IMG/VR virus record: IMGVR_UViG_3300042469_000249
Location: 1 to 55,073 of that record
DNA length: 55,073 bases
From: a virus
Reading direction: 5' to 3' (one strand)
This document shows, piece after piece, positions 7,583 through 14,557 of this stretch (the first letter of the stretch is position 1; every line of letters starts with the position of its first letter). The notes under the pieces are model-generated. The model had not been told where the DNA came from. It was given only the letters and a program-made list of their open reading frames with translations, and ran no database searches. A program made the position numbers and the translations under genes.

Positions 7583-8307
7583 GCGAAAAGAACGAAAGGG
7601 TATTTCGCGGAGTATGGGTTCCAGTAGAGATATGGGAATCTCAATCGCTATCGTGGATGGAGAAATGTTTGTGGGCAGAAATCAGTTCTCTTGGAACTGA
7701 AGAGAAACCATGCTTTGCAAGTAATGGTTATCTTGCAAAAATGTTTCATAGCACGGAATCAAGTATGTCAAACATGATTTCAAAATTGAGGTCATTGAAG
7801 ATGATTAAACAAATTTCTTACGATGGAAGAAGTAGGAAAATTCTCGCTGTTTTACCAAGCGGGACTTCACCCACAAGTGAAGTCAGAGTTCACTCACAGG
7901 TGAAGTCTGACTCAACCCCCAAGTGCAATCAGAGTCAACCTGCTGGTGAAGTCAGAGTCAACCCACAGGTGAACATAGATACTAAGGTAGATAATAGTAG
8001 AGATACTAAAGGAGAATTATCTCTTAATCTCTTAACTTTTCAACAACGAGCAAACCGACTTCTCGGAAGACGCGATGCTACGAACTGGACACCAAAAGAA
8101 ATAAAGGCAGCTAAACCAAACCTCGATACCTGCGAAGAAGACTGGAAGTTACTCGAAAACTTTTATTCCAAACGAAACGAAAAAGATGTTTACACCCGCC
8201 GTTCAATGGAAACCCTCCTCAACAACTGGGCAGGCGAAATAGACAAGGCTCGCGCCCATAAGGAAAGCGAAAGTCAAACAGCTTTCTTTAACAACAATAC
8301 ATTCTAA
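7579..8307 (+). CDS. Replication initiator with origin iterons inside its gene (242 aa)
   Basis: Residues about 10-90 form a winged-helix domain of the phage replication-protein type (WVPVEIWESQSLSWMEKCLW... then YLAKMFHSTESSMSNMISKL). Residues 98-136 are a linker whose DNA consists of five 23-bp repeats. Residues about 150-242 form a helical C-terminal domain (RANRLLGRRDATNWTPKE...). An N-terminal origin-binding domain, a linker encoding the origin and a C-terminal helicase-contact domain is the layout of lambda O, and the next gene is a DnaB-like helicase. The role in origin binding and helicase loading is therefore well supported by architecture, though I see no sequence match to O itself. 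A Shine-Dalgarno (GGGGAGGG) precedes the start. Confidence 0.75.
   Translation: MSEKNERVFRGVWVPVEIWESQSLSWMEKCLWAEISSLGTEEKPCFASNGYLAKMFHSTESSMSNMISKLRSLKMIKQISYDGRSRKILAVLPSGTSPTSEVRVHSQVKSDSTPKCNQSQPAGEVRVNPQVNIDTKVDNSRDTKGELSLNLLTFQQRANRLLGRRDATNWTPKEIKAAKPNLDTCEEDWKLLENFYSKRNEKDVYTRRSMETLLNNWAGEIDKARAHKESESQTAFFNNNTF
7871..7985 (+). repeat. Five 23-bp iterons: putative replication origin
   Basis: The core GTGAAGTC (or close variants) starts at 7877, 7900, 7923, 7946 and 7969, exactly 23 bases apart; the following bases AGAGTCAAC are also repeated. A reversed copy (ACTTCACC) lies just before at 7864-7871. Because 23 is not a multiple of three, the reading frame shifts from copy to copy, so the repeat is kept at DNA level, not protein level. 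This is what binding sites for an initiator look like. Confidence 0.8.
7975..8045. other. AT-rich stretch beside the iterons (possible unwinding element)
   Basis: Directly after the last iteron the coding sequence becomes strongly A/T-rich (ATAGATACTAAGGTAGATAA and following). Iterons followed by an AT-rich unwinding region is the arrangement at lambda ori and many plasmid origins. Confidence 0.5.
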
Positions 8308-8337
8308 CCAGAACGATTCTCCAACTTTTAAACCCTA

Positions 8338-9570
8338 ATGAAAAAAGTCCCAATAGCACGAAAGAGTGAAGCGGCAGCACTCTCATTAATCGCAATCGAC
8401 AGAAACATACTTTCCCAACAAACATGGGATAGTGGTTATTTCGCCATAAACGCCAACAGGCTCGTCTTTGATGCCCTCCAAGGGGTTCACCAGCGGACAG
8501 GAGTTTGCTGCCCGTTCTCAGCCATTGCTGAGTTGGAAGCTACCAGCAATCTCGAAGCGGCTGGTGGTGAAGATGGAGTCCATCAGATTCTATCCACGAT
8601 GAACGTAGCATCTGGAAAGGTTTGTCAGGACATGGCAGACGATTACCGCAAGCATCTACATCGCACCAAATCCTACCGAGATGTAATTACTTTGATGGAG
8701 AAGGAAGAGCCAAATCTACGGACAGGTAAAGCAAATCTAAAGGAATTATCGGAAACGATAATGAAGTGCGCCGAGGATCGGACGAACAAAGTGAAACCAG
8801 TTAAAGACCTAATCATCGAAATCATTGATGAGATGGAAGGAAAGGTAAAAGAAGAAGTCTATCCTACTGGATTAATAAAACTGGATCGTGCGCTCAAGGG
8901 TGGGATGCACAAAGGAGAGATGATGACAGTAGCTTCAGAGACTGGTGGTGGTAAATCCATCTACCTCGTCCAAGCTGCACTTGCAAATCTCTTGGATGGC
9001 AAGTCAGTTCTGTTCTTCAGCCTTGAAATGAAAGCTAAAGACATCCTAACTCGCATGGCTTGTAATATCGCAGGCTATCCAGTGAGAGAACCAGAAGAAT
9101 ACAAGACAGTAAACAAAGATGAACTCGCCAAAATCAGTGCCGCATTGTTGAAATTACACCAGTTGCCCCTTGAAATCGTGGACGGCATAGCTGAAATTGA
9201 CGAGATTGAGGCCAATATCAACCGATACACAGGGGAAAATCGGGCAGATATTATTGTCGTAGATTACCTGCAAATTATCTCATTTGATGGTGTAGAAAGC
9301 AGAGAAGGGCAGTTATCCGAGATTGCAAGGCGTTTAAAACTGGTAGCACTGAAGAATAATGTGATTGTTTTGACTGCTTCACAGCTAAATGACGAGGGAA
9401 GACTGCGTGAATCACGGGCAATTGGAATGCACTCTGACCAAGTAGTGTATATTGAGCATATCAAGGAGAAAAGTAGGCTCACGGTGAAGAAAAACCGCCG
9501 TGGCGCGAGGAATTACACCACAGAAATCATCATGCGTGGAGATATTTCAAAACTTGAGGAGGTTTATTGA
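8338..9570 (+). CDS. DnaB-like replicative helicase (410 aa)
   Basis: The hexameric 5'-3' helicase for phage replication. The N-terminal domain (about 10-115) has the DnaB pattern of small helices. The RecA-like C-terminal domain has Walker A ASETGGGKS at 199-207, the FFSLEM motif typical of DnaB at 227-231, Walker B VVDYLQI at 307-313, and a downstream LTASQLNDEGRLRESR segment (345-360) including the sensor Gln. At 410 aa it is shorter than bacterial DnaB (about 470). It follows the initiator by 30 bases. Palindrome site 4 lies inside, encoding LSETIM at 137-142. Confidence 0.93.
   Translation: MKKVPIARKSEAAALSLIAIDRNILSQQTWDSGYFAINANRLVFDALQGVHQRTGVCCPFSAIAELEATSNLEAAGGEDGVHQILSTMNVASGKVCQDMADDYRKHLHRTKSYRDVITLMEKEEPNLRTGKANLKELSETIMKCAEDRTNKVKPVKDLIIEIIDEMEGKVKEEVYPTGLIKLDRALKGGMHKGEMMTVASETGGGKSIYLVQAALANLLDGKSVLFFSLEMKAKDILTRMACNIAGYPVREPEEYKTVNKDELAKISAALLKLHQLPLEIVDGIAEIDEIEANINRYTGENRADIIVVDYLQIISFDGVESREGQLSEIARRLKLVALKNNVIVLTASQLNDEGRLRESRAIGMHSDQVVYIEHIKEKSRLTVKKNRRGARNYTTEIIMRGDISKLEEVY
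8746..8761. promoter_or_regulatory. 16-bp palindromic site 4 (TTATCGGAAACGATAA)
   Basis: Consensus match inside the helicase gene, in the hinge between N- and C-terminal domains. No promoter seen nearby. Confidence 0.65.
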
Positions 9571-9764
9571 TGACAACTGACCAAGCATATGGAAAAGCGT
9601 TGAAATATTTGGAGGCGGCTAACACAATTTGGGAATCTCAAGACAAGGAAAGGTATTGCATTGCAGAGAACTATCACAATGAAGGAGTAAAAATCATGAA
9701 TCAGTATTTTTCTGAAACAAAAATATTGACAGAGATACAAGATATTGACAATATGCTGCCATGA
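9570..9764 (+). CDS. Hypothetical 64-aa protein
   Basis: Starts MTTDQAYGKALKYLEAANTI with a TGATG overlap to the helicase stop and a good Shine-Dalgarno (GAGGAGG) 10 bases upstream. The sequence is helical throughout (TPR-like spacing of A/Y residues, but only one such unit). Unknown function; coupled to the helicase, so probably expressed with replication proteins. Confidence 0.7.
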   Translation: MTTDQAYGKALKYLEAANTIWESQDKERYCIAENYHNEGVKIMNQYFSETKILTEIQDIDNMLP

Positions 9765-10210
9765 ACGACACACCAGAAACTGAAGCTGCAGTAATTGCAT
9801 CTGGTGGCGATTGGTCACCAGTATTGCGTGAGACTTGCCGCCGACTTGAGCGTCAACGAGACGAATATTATAACAAAGCCATGACGAATGCTGGTTTAAT
9901 TTTAGACGCAAGAGCAGAGCGCGACGAGGCGCGGGAGCATTTGAGAGAAATAAAAGAATACGGCACGGATGAAATCAACGCTGCCGTAGAACTTCGCCAG
10001 AAACTTGCTCAGGCTCTTGTTGATTTGGATAATATGCAAGACCAACGCGATCTTGCAATGAAAGTGATAACACGTCTTAAACAAGAACGCGACGAGGTGC
10101 GGGAGGTGTTTTGGGAGATGTGGCAATCTGGAGATGCTTTTTTACCTCACGTTGACGAAGAAACAACAAACCGCTGGCGCAAGGCCGCTGGATGGGAAGA
10201 AACAAAATGA
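9761..10210 (+). CDS. Coiled-coil protein of the TPET type (149 aa)
   Basis: The N-terminus MNDTPETEAAVI followed by LRETCRRLERQRDE and a long heptad-rich helix is the form of many small phage proteins that begin with TPET(D/E)A and contain LERERDEA repeats. Its own DNA has repeated RDEAREHL/RDEVREVF units. Residues about 20-125 should form coiled coil; the C-terminus (TTNRWRKAAGWEE) is conserved-looking. Function unknown. ATGA overlaps on both sides place it in one translational chain with 9570 and 10207. Confidence 0.75.
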   Translation: MNDTPETEAAVIASGGDWSPVLRETCRRLERQRDEYYNKAMTNAGLILDARAERDEAREHLREIKEYGTDEINAAVELRQKLAQALVDLDNMQDQRDLAMKVITRLKQERDEVREVFWEMWQSGDAFLPHVDEETTNRWRKAAGWEETK

Positions 10211-10383
10211 GCAGACCTACACCAGAGACGGATGCGGAGGCTTGGATTGAAACTGACCGGGCAAACGCTGTAGTCTTTGCAAAATTCGCTCGCGGTATGG
10301 AACGCGAACGCGACGAGGCGAGGAAACAAATTGATGATTATAGAGAACGACACGATTTACTTCCAATAAGTTGGGAACTTTAA
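10207..10383 (+). CDS. Second TPET-type small protein (58 aa)
   Basis: Starts MSRPTPETDAEAWIETD and contains ARGMERERDEARKQ, the same elements as the preceding 149-aa protein, so the two are probably paralogues or share a domain. I choose the ATG at 10207, which overlaps the previous stop; an ATG five codons earlier is possible. Unknown function. Confidence 0.7.
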   Translation: MSRPTPETDAEAWIETDRANAVVFAKFARGMERERDEARKQIDDYRERHDLLPISWEL

Positions 10384-10388
10384 ACACT

Positions 10389-10718
10389 ATGATAAACTCA
10401 AGAGCTAAAGGAGCAAGAGGCGAGAGGCAGTGGAGGGATCAACTCCGTGCAGAAGGTTACACAGCTAAACGAGGTCAGCAATTTGCAGGAGGACAAGACT
10501 CGCCAGATGTGGTATGTGAAGAACTAAAAGGTAAACTCCACTTTGAAGTAAAGTGTGTTCAGAATTTGAATTTAGATAAAGCTTGCGAACAGGCCGAGCG
10601 AGATGCTAATGGCATTGCTTGGGCAGTGGCTCACAAAAAAAACAATAAGAACTGGAAGGTAACAATCCCTGCCGACTTGTTCTTTAAACTTCTCAGGGAT
10701 GGAATTGATGGATTATGA
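10389..10718 (+). CDS. PD-(D/E)XK nuclease, Holliday-junction-resolvase-like (109 aa)
   Basis: MINSRAKGARGERQWRDQLR at the N-terminus supplies the Lys/Arg-rich helix and the first acidic residue (E13), SPDVVCEEL (about 38-46) the catalytic Asp, and HFEVKCVQ (about 52-59) the ExK pair. Motif order and length match small archaeal-type Hjc resolvases and related phage nucleases. It would resolve branched intermediates before packaging. The start ATG is at 10389, six bases after the previous stop. Confidence 0.8.
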   Translation: MINSRAKGARGERQWRDQLRAEGYTAKRGQQFAGGQDSPDVVCEELKGKLHFEVKCVQNLNLDKACEQAERDANGIAWAVAHKKNNKNWKVTIPADLFFKLLRDGIDGL

Positions 10719-10900
10719 AACCAACAACTAAAGTAGGTAAGGCCGCAAAGGTGGCTAAGGTAATGAAAGAATACAAGGCTGGCAAACTGAAAGCTGGCAT
10801 CAACCCCAAAGGCCCAAAGAAAGCACCAATGGCTAAGAGCCGTAAACAAGCCGTAGCAATCGCACTTTCACAAGCAGGAATGTCTAAAAAGAAAAAATGA
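10715..10900 (+). CDS. Small basic histone-like protein, DUF6496-type (61 aa)
   Basis: The sequence MKPTTKVGKAAKVAKVMKEY...KSRKQAVAIALSQAGMSKKKK is Lys/Ala-rich and matches the pattern I associate with DUF6496 in phages (KVMKEYKxGKLKSG...SRKQAIAIALSEAG). It would bind nucleic acid through charge. It overlaps the nuclease stop by four bases and begins a cluster of five basic small genes. Confidence 0.7.
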   Translation: MKPTTKVGKAAKVAKVMKEYKAGKLKAGINPKGPKKAPMAKSRKQAVAIALSQAGMSKKKK

Positions 10901-11043
10901 AAACTGGACTCTACGCAAATATCGCAGCAAAGAAAAAACGCATCGCTGCGGGAAGCGGTGAGAAGATGAGGAAGGTTGGCAGCAAAGGCGCACCAACTGC
11001 AAAAGCATTTAAACAATCAGCAAAAACAGCAAAGAAAAAATGA
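10897..11043 (+). CDS. Small basic protein (48 aa)
   Basis: Reads MKTGLYANIAAKKKRIAAG then SGEKMRKVGSKGAPTAKAF and ends KTAKKK. The GLYANI..KR.RIAAGSGEKMR.PGS.GAPTAKAF pattern recurs in environmental phages as I recall it. ATGA overlap with the previous gene. Function unknown; probably nucleic-acid or capsid associated because of the charge. Confidence 0.7.
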   Translation: MKTGLYANIAAKKKRIAAGSGEKMRKVGSKGAPTAKAFKQSAKTAKKK

Positions 11044-11162
11044 AAAAAGAAAACGGGAAAAAATGTTGTAAGAAAGACAAAAGTTGCAGCAAAAAAATGC
11101 ACGAAAAAATGGAGTCTAAAGCCATGAAGAACATGGAACGTAAGCGCGGCAAGAAATCCTAA
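11040..11162 (+). CDS. Small Cys/Lys-rich protein (40 aa)
   Basis: Reads MKKENGKKCCKKDKSCSKKM then a Met/Lys-rich tail. It overlaps the preceding stop (ATGA), which is the main support for a gene this short. CC...C may bind metal. No family recognised. Confidence 0.55.
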   Translation: MKKENGKKCCKKDKSCSKKMHEKMESKAMKNMERKRGKKS

Positions 11163-11185
11163 TTATAACAAAGTTAGTATAGTTT

Positions 11186-11428
11186 ATGGAAAAGCGATTC
11201 ACGAAAATAGTTAAGAACCCAAAGACTGGCAGGACTAAGACGGTTAAGTATGGTCAAGCAGGTAAAACTAAAGATGGTAAGGATCGTATTCAGCCACTCA
11301 CAAAAAAAGCAGATGCCTACTGTGCCCGTTCAGCTAAGATCAAAGGCGATTGGAAGTCCGACCCTAACAGTCCAAACCGACTTTCACGCCGCAAATGGAA
11401 ATGCAAGGGAAGCAAGTCAATGAAATGA
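11186..11428 (+). CDS. Small basic protein, DUF6321-like (80 aa)
   Basis: Contains KRFTKIVKNPKTGRTKTVKY, then KDGKDRIQP, DAYCARSAKIKGDW and SDPNSPNRLSRRKWKC. This KKGDAYCARS...NSPN.LSRKKWKC pattern is one I recall from phage proteins grouped as DUF6321. Basic, two conserved Cys. Function unknown. Confidence 0.7.
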   Translation: MEKRFTKIVKNPKTGRTKTVKYGQAGKTKDGKDRIQPLTKKADAYCARSAKIKGDWKSDPNSPNRLSRRKWKCKGSKSMK

Positions 11429-11595
11429 AAGTTAACGGAAAAGAAATGGAAGGTAATGTCAAGGGTGACGATGCCAGAGTAGGATGGAAGTATCCATTAA
11501 ACTCAAAACAAATTAGTAGAGCTTGCGAAGACTTCTTCAAAAAGCGAGGTATTAAACAATACAATCTTTGCGGAAAAGTAAAAAAAACTAAATGA
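11425..11595 (+). CDS. Hypothetical 56-aa protein
   Basis: Starts MKVNGKEMEGNVKGDDARVG and has a helical, basic C-terminal half (ISRACEDFFKKRGIKQYNL). ATGA overlaps on both sides support the start at 11425 rather than the ATG ten codons upstream. No family recognised. Confidence 0.65.
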   Translation: MKVNGKEMEGNVKGDDARVGWKYPLNSKQISRACEDFFKKRGIKQYNLCGKVKKTK

Positions 11596-11846
11596 TTTGT
11601 CCAAAATGTGACTCACTTACTCAGGTCATCAATAGCAGAAAGAAAGATGGCAATGTAGTAAGAAGGAGACTTTGCGCCTGCGGAGAAAGGTTCTCAACTA
11701 AAGAAGTAATTGTAGACTCCAAGCAAGTTAACTTCAAGAAAGTAATCAAAGCCCTGTCCATGACTAAAGCGGATACAGGAGAGTGGACAATCAAAGTAGA
11801 TGAAGACACGCCCACATGGGCAAAAAAGATGTTACTTAACCTATGA
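11592..11846 (+). CDS. NrdR-type zinc-ribbon protein (84 aa)
   Basis: Residues 3-36 form a zinc ribbon, CPKC...RRRLCAC.ERFSTKE, closely following the N-terminal ribbon of the NrdR repressor (CPxC...RRRxC..C..RFTTYE). The ATP-cone domain of NrdR is absent; instead there is a short basic/acidic tail. A DNA-binding accessory factor is plausible; regulation of nucleotide reduction cannot be claimed because no reductase gene is present. Its stop lies one base before palindrome site 5. Confidence 0.75.
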   Translation: MICPKCDSLTQVINSRKKDGNVVRRRLCACGERFSTKEVIVDSKQVNFKKVIKALSMTKADTGEWTIKVDEDTPTWAKKMLLNL

Positions 11847-11862
11847 GTATCGGTAACGATAA
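11847..11862. promoter_or_regulatory. 16-bp palindromic site 5 (GTATCGGTAACGATAA)
   Basis: It fills the gap between the zinc-ribbon stop and the XRE gene start at 11866, covering where a ribosome-binding site would lie. One outer base departs from consensus. Suggests autoregulation of the XRE gene. Confidence 0.75.
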
Positions 11863-11865
11863 CCT

Positions 11866-12108
11866 ATGAATATTTTTCACGAACTATTAACAAGTCAGCT
11901 TGAGTTAGAATATTTAAAAAACCATATTCTAAATATTCTACCAGCATTTGGGGAACAAATGAAAAAAGGTAGAAAAGAAAAAAAGATAACAATTAGACAA
12001 CTATGCGAATCATTGGATATAAGTATAGGATTCTATTGTGACTTGGAGCGCGGCGCAAGGAAGCCATCTATAGAACTAATGCGTAAAATAGAAAAACTAC
12101 TTTTGTGA
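11866..12108 (+). CDS. XRE-family HTH regulator (80 aa)
   Basis: Residues about 30-80 form the HTH: FGEQMKKGRKEKKITIRQLC, then ESLDISIGFYCDLERGARKPS and IELMRKIEKLLL. The pattern (R..K.IT..+L....DIS.....D.ERG.R.PS) is that of a Cro/CI-like domain with conserved Arg and Ser after the recognition helix. The N-terminal 28 residues are helical and may dimerise. It starts three bases after palindrome site 5 and is the best-placed candidate for the palindrome-binding protein. GTG of the next gene overlaps its stop. Confidence 0.85.
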   Translation: MNIFHELLTSQLELEYLKNHILNILPAFGEQMKKGRKEKKITIRQLCESLDISIGFYCDLERGARKPSIELMRKIEKLLL

Positions 12109-12248
12109 ACTGGGATGAAAAATCTCGCAAGTCTTTGGAAAAGCATAAAAAAATGTCGCACACATACGTAGGGAAATTGAAAATACTCAGTAGGGAGAAC
12201 CCAAAAAAAAATCAATTTGTCGCACATATAAAGGAGGGGAATGTATGA
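12105..12248 (+). CDS. Small basic protein with GTG start (47 aa)
   Basis: A GTG start overlaps the XRE stop (GTGA) and the stop overlaps the deaminase ATG, so the frame is held between two coupled genes. Contains NWDEKSRKSLEKHKKMSHTY. Basic and helical; function unknown. The AAGGAGGGG near its 3' end is the Shine-Dalgarno of the deaminase. Confidence 0.6.
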   Translation: MNWDEKSRKSLEKHKKMSHTYVGKLKILSRENPKKNQFVAHIKEGNV

Positions 12249-12757
12249 ATTGGGATGAATACGCAATGAGTATAGCAGAGGTAGTGGCTAAGAAGAGTAA
12301 AGACCCGTGGAGGAAGGTAGGAGCAGTAATCCTTAGAGAAGACAACTCTATAGCCTCAGTAGGATATAATGGGTTCCCTCAAGGTGTAGAAGAAGACTGG
12401 TCATCCAGAGAAGAGAGATCAAAATTCGTAGTCCATGCGGAACAGAACGCACTCAGGTATACTCAACCCGGAGAAGGAAAGACACTGGTCTGCACCACCC
12501 TGCCATGTAGAGACTGCCTAAAGGCCATAGCCACCTATAAGATAAAGAGAGTCCTCTACAAAGATATCTACCAAACCGATCCTATAGCACTGGAAATAGC
12601 AGAAAAAATGGGAGTCACACTAATCCAATTTACAAAAGAAAAACTCTCCTCACACTGGGATCACTCAACAAAACCATCCTTTTTCGTAGTGAAAAAGGGG
12701 CAAGAGGAAATCTATCGCGGAACCTACCCAGACGGAGCAAAGATACTCGGTATATGA
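12245..12757 (+). CDS. dCMP/cytidine deaminase (170 aa)
   Basis: Converts dCMP to dUMP (the precursor of dTMP) to raise the thymidine nucleotide supply. The zinc site is complete: HAEQNAL (H64, catalytic E66) and TTLPCRDC (C88, C91). The core GAVI...GYNGFPQGVEED is typical of the deoxycytidylate deaminase family, and about 25 extra C-terminal residues follow the fold. A strong Shine-Dalgarno (AAAGGAGGGG) lies upstream. I see no thymidylate synthase in the window, so the host enzyme would use the product. Confidence 0.9.
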   Translation: MNWDEYAMSIAEVVAKKSKDPWRKVGAVILREDNSIASVGYNGFPQGVEEDWSSREERSKFVVHAEQNALRYTQPGEGKTLVCTTLPCRDCLKAIATYKIKRVLYKDIYQTDPIALEIAEKMGVTLIQFTKEKLSSHWDHSTKPSFFVVKKGQEEIYRGTYPDGAKILGI

Positions 12758-12837
12758 CAGACCAAATCATGGCCCTCATTCTCGCTTGGTCGATCATAGT
12801 AGCCTGCTTCATCATAGAGATGATAACCAAGAAATAA
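12754..12837 (+). CDS. Single-span membrane peptide (27 aa)
   Basis: Reads MTDQIMALILAWSIIVACF followed by IIEMITKK: one transmembrane helix with a short basic tail. The ATGA overlap with the deaminase stop is the main argument that it is translated. Function unknown. Confidence 0.5.
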   Translation: MTDQIMALILAWSIIVACFIIEMITKK

Positions 12838-12950
12838 TTTGAGATGCAATAACGTGGTATTGTGGCGGATAACTCTTGGCGGGGTTTATCTGGTTAAAGT
12901 GAACACCATTCCTGTAACCACATAAAACAGGAACTCTCATTACTAATAAT
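12838..12950. other. Intergenic leader with hairpin
   Basis: TTCCTGT (12909-12915) pairs with ACAGGAA (12927-12933) ahead of the 60-aa gene. No T-run follows, so it is a leader structure rather than a terminator. Confidence 0.4.
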
Positions 12951-13133
12951 ATGAACCGAGAACAAGAAATACTCCAACTAATCAAAGATACAGTAGATAA
13001 ATTCAAATCTGAAGATGAACACAAGGACAGGATGTTCAATCTTGGAGAAATAAACGATACCAAGGGAAACAGACAAAGGGTATGGCTAACCTTCACATCG
13101 ACTATTATGCCACTCAAAAATAGAGAACTCTAA
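12951..13133 (+). CDS. Hypothetical 60-aa protein
   Basis: Starts MNREQEILQLIKDTVDKFKS with a helical N-terminal half and a beta-like C-terminal half. No family recognised. It is the last gene before the non-coding block, and its stop abuts palindrome site 6. Confidence 0.6.
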   Translation: MNREQEILQLIKDTVDKFKSEDEHKDRMFNLGEINDTKGNRQRVWLTFTSTIMPLKNREL

Positions 13134-13149
13134 TTATCGTTAACGATAA
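13134..13149. promoter_or_regulatory. 16-bp palindromic site 6 (TTATCGTTAACGATAA)
   Basis: A perfectly symmetric copy directly after the 60-aa gene, at the left edge of the 1-kb non-coding block. Confidence 0.75.
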
Positions 13150-13266
13150 CCAAGTAGACTCCAGCATATGTGAACATCTGTTAATAGATTTCTATTGACA
13201 TACAAAAAGGCAGTTTTTCTGTGGAGAGGGGTTTTCCGCATTGGGAGTTGTCGCGCATGGGTGCAT

Positions 13267-13286
13267 GGGGCAGGGGGCGGGCGGGG
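13267..13286 (+). other. G-quadruplex-type tract
   Basis: GGGGCAGGGGGCGGGCGGGG has four G-runs separated by one or two bases, with a further GGG eight bases upstream. It stands out in otherwise AT-rich DNA. Confidence 0.6.
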
Positions 13287-13774
13287 TCGAGCCTCACAGA
13301 AAAAAGAGATTCCTTAGGCTCACGGCCTGCCTATGCTGTGCGCTGTGCTATGCTCATAGTATAGTGAAGCATGGCCAGCGTGCGGCGTGCAGCATGATCG
13401 AGTGATGCGTTGCTTTGCTTATTGAGACAACGAATGCCGCGACTATCGACGCTATGTCATTATGTGATGTTATCAATCTCAACAAGGATCATGGTATAAT
13501 GCAAGTCAGTTGCAATAATCTTTGCGCTACGTTGGCGTAGGATGCGTTTGAATTGAACGAGCGGTGTGATGACATGGGGAGAAATTGGGTGCAATCGCTG
13601 TTTGATTGGGACGCTGGAAAATGGCAATCGCTATTTGAGAGAATAGCCAGAAGAGTGATTTTGATTTACTGTGACATTCGCGCAATAAGCTTTTCTGTAT
13701 ATGGCGAGACATCGCTTTTCTCGTTATCGTGACACCGATAAATTCCCATACTCTGGATACATCGATGAATCGTT

Positions 13775-13920
13775 ATATCGTTATATAGCGATATATCGAT
13801 ATTGTCTCTCATATCATCATATCTTGATATGTTTATATGTTCCCTGCTTTGCTTGTCATATCTTCATATCTTGATTCTTTGATATGTTCATTGCCTTGTC
13901 TTATTCCATATCTGATATGG
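13775..13920. repeat. Cluster of AT-rich palindromes (CATATC/GATATG words)
   Basis: Includes ATATCGTTATATAGCGATAT (13775-13794, one mismatched pair), CATATCTTGATATG (13818-13831) and the perfect CCATATC-T-GATATGG (13906-13920), with further single CATATC/GATATG words between. Resembles a multi-site protein-binding or unwinding region. Confidence 0.55.
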
Positions 13921-14181
13921 CAAGTATCGTTGTGTAGCGATAGAGCGATGGCACAAGATTTGCTTATGCTGCCTGAAAAAAAATCAAATTAGGCATTGCC
14001 AAAAATACAAGATGTAGTATCTTTATCTCTGTTGCGTCCGCTATGCCGCTTGTGTAGCAGGTTTGCGGGTGAATCAACGAATGATCTTTGAGATAAAAAA
14101 ACTTTTCGCACTGGCTGATTGTCAGTGTCGAAACAATACAAACCTTGGATGCTTTCGAGCATTCACAAATAGAAAAACCCT

Positions 14182-14454
14182 ATGACATACAAATACGCTA
14201 TGACCTCAAAAGGCATGACACAGAAATACAGCATGACAATAAAAGCCGTGACACATAAGACAACGGGAGATCGTTTCCTTTGTGTTGATGAGGGGTTGAT
14301 TCCAATTGGAATCGCTTCCATGTGCATTGACCCTCGCATTTCTGGCTTTGAAATCAAATGCACGGAGTGCCGAGTAAAGTATCCTGTGCGCGATTTGAAT
14401 GAAGGCGGGTATTGTGAATCCTGCGTGAATGCCGACTTTGAATCCTGTGAATAG
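14182..14454 (+). CDS. Small protein with a two-CxxC zinc motif (90 aa)
   Basis: The C-terminal part reads FEIKCTECRVKYPVRDLN followed by GGYCESCVNADFESCE: two CxxC pairs 15-20 residues apart that could hold zinc. The N-terminus repeats YxMTxK units (KYAMTSKGMTQKYSMTIK). First gene after the non-coding block. Function unknown; a zinc-dependent nucleic-acid binder is plausible. Confidence 0.65.
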   Translation: MTYKYAMTSKGMTQKYSMTIKAVTHKTTGDRFLCVDEGLIPIGIASMCIDPRISGFEIKCTECRVKYPVRDLNEGGYCESCVNADFESCE

Positions 14455-14557
14455 ACAACTCTATGCGCTGAAGATCAAACTTGCGTCTATGACCGATGCA
14501 AAAAAGATTCACGCGCTTCAACTCAAAATACAACAATTAGAAAAAACCCAAAAATGA
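14447..14557 (+). CDS. Small helical protein with GTG start (36 aa)
   Basis: The GTG start lies eight bases before the upstream stop and the TGA overlaps the next ATG. Contains KIKLASMTDAKKIHALQLK and a coiled-coil-like end. Support is from coupling and composition only. Confidence 0.45.
   Translation: MNRQLYALKIKLASMTDAKKIHALQLKIQQLEKTQK

Larger units (their letters stand above)
13150..14181. other. 1-kb non-coding block rich in small palindromes
   Basis: No frame here looks like protein. The block holds a TTGACA box (13195) without a clear -10, a G-rich tract (13267-13286), repeated GCTATGC/GCATGG-type words (13330-13420), an expanded version of the palindrome with N6 centre (13724-13741), nested AT-rich palindromes and many CATATC/GATATG words (13775-13920), and a CACTG/CAGTG hairpin near 14110. 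A second origin, a partition or packaging site, or a regulatory hub are possible. Confidence 0.6.

Noticed and set aside
7871-7985. CRISPR array reading of the regular 23-bp repeats
   Set aside because: There are no spacers of unique sequence between repeats; units are head-to-tail and lie inside a coding region.
13527-13712. 61-aa minus frame in the non-coding block
   Set aside because: His/Pro/Thr-rich end and odd composition; no promoter or coupling, so it is treated as non-coding.
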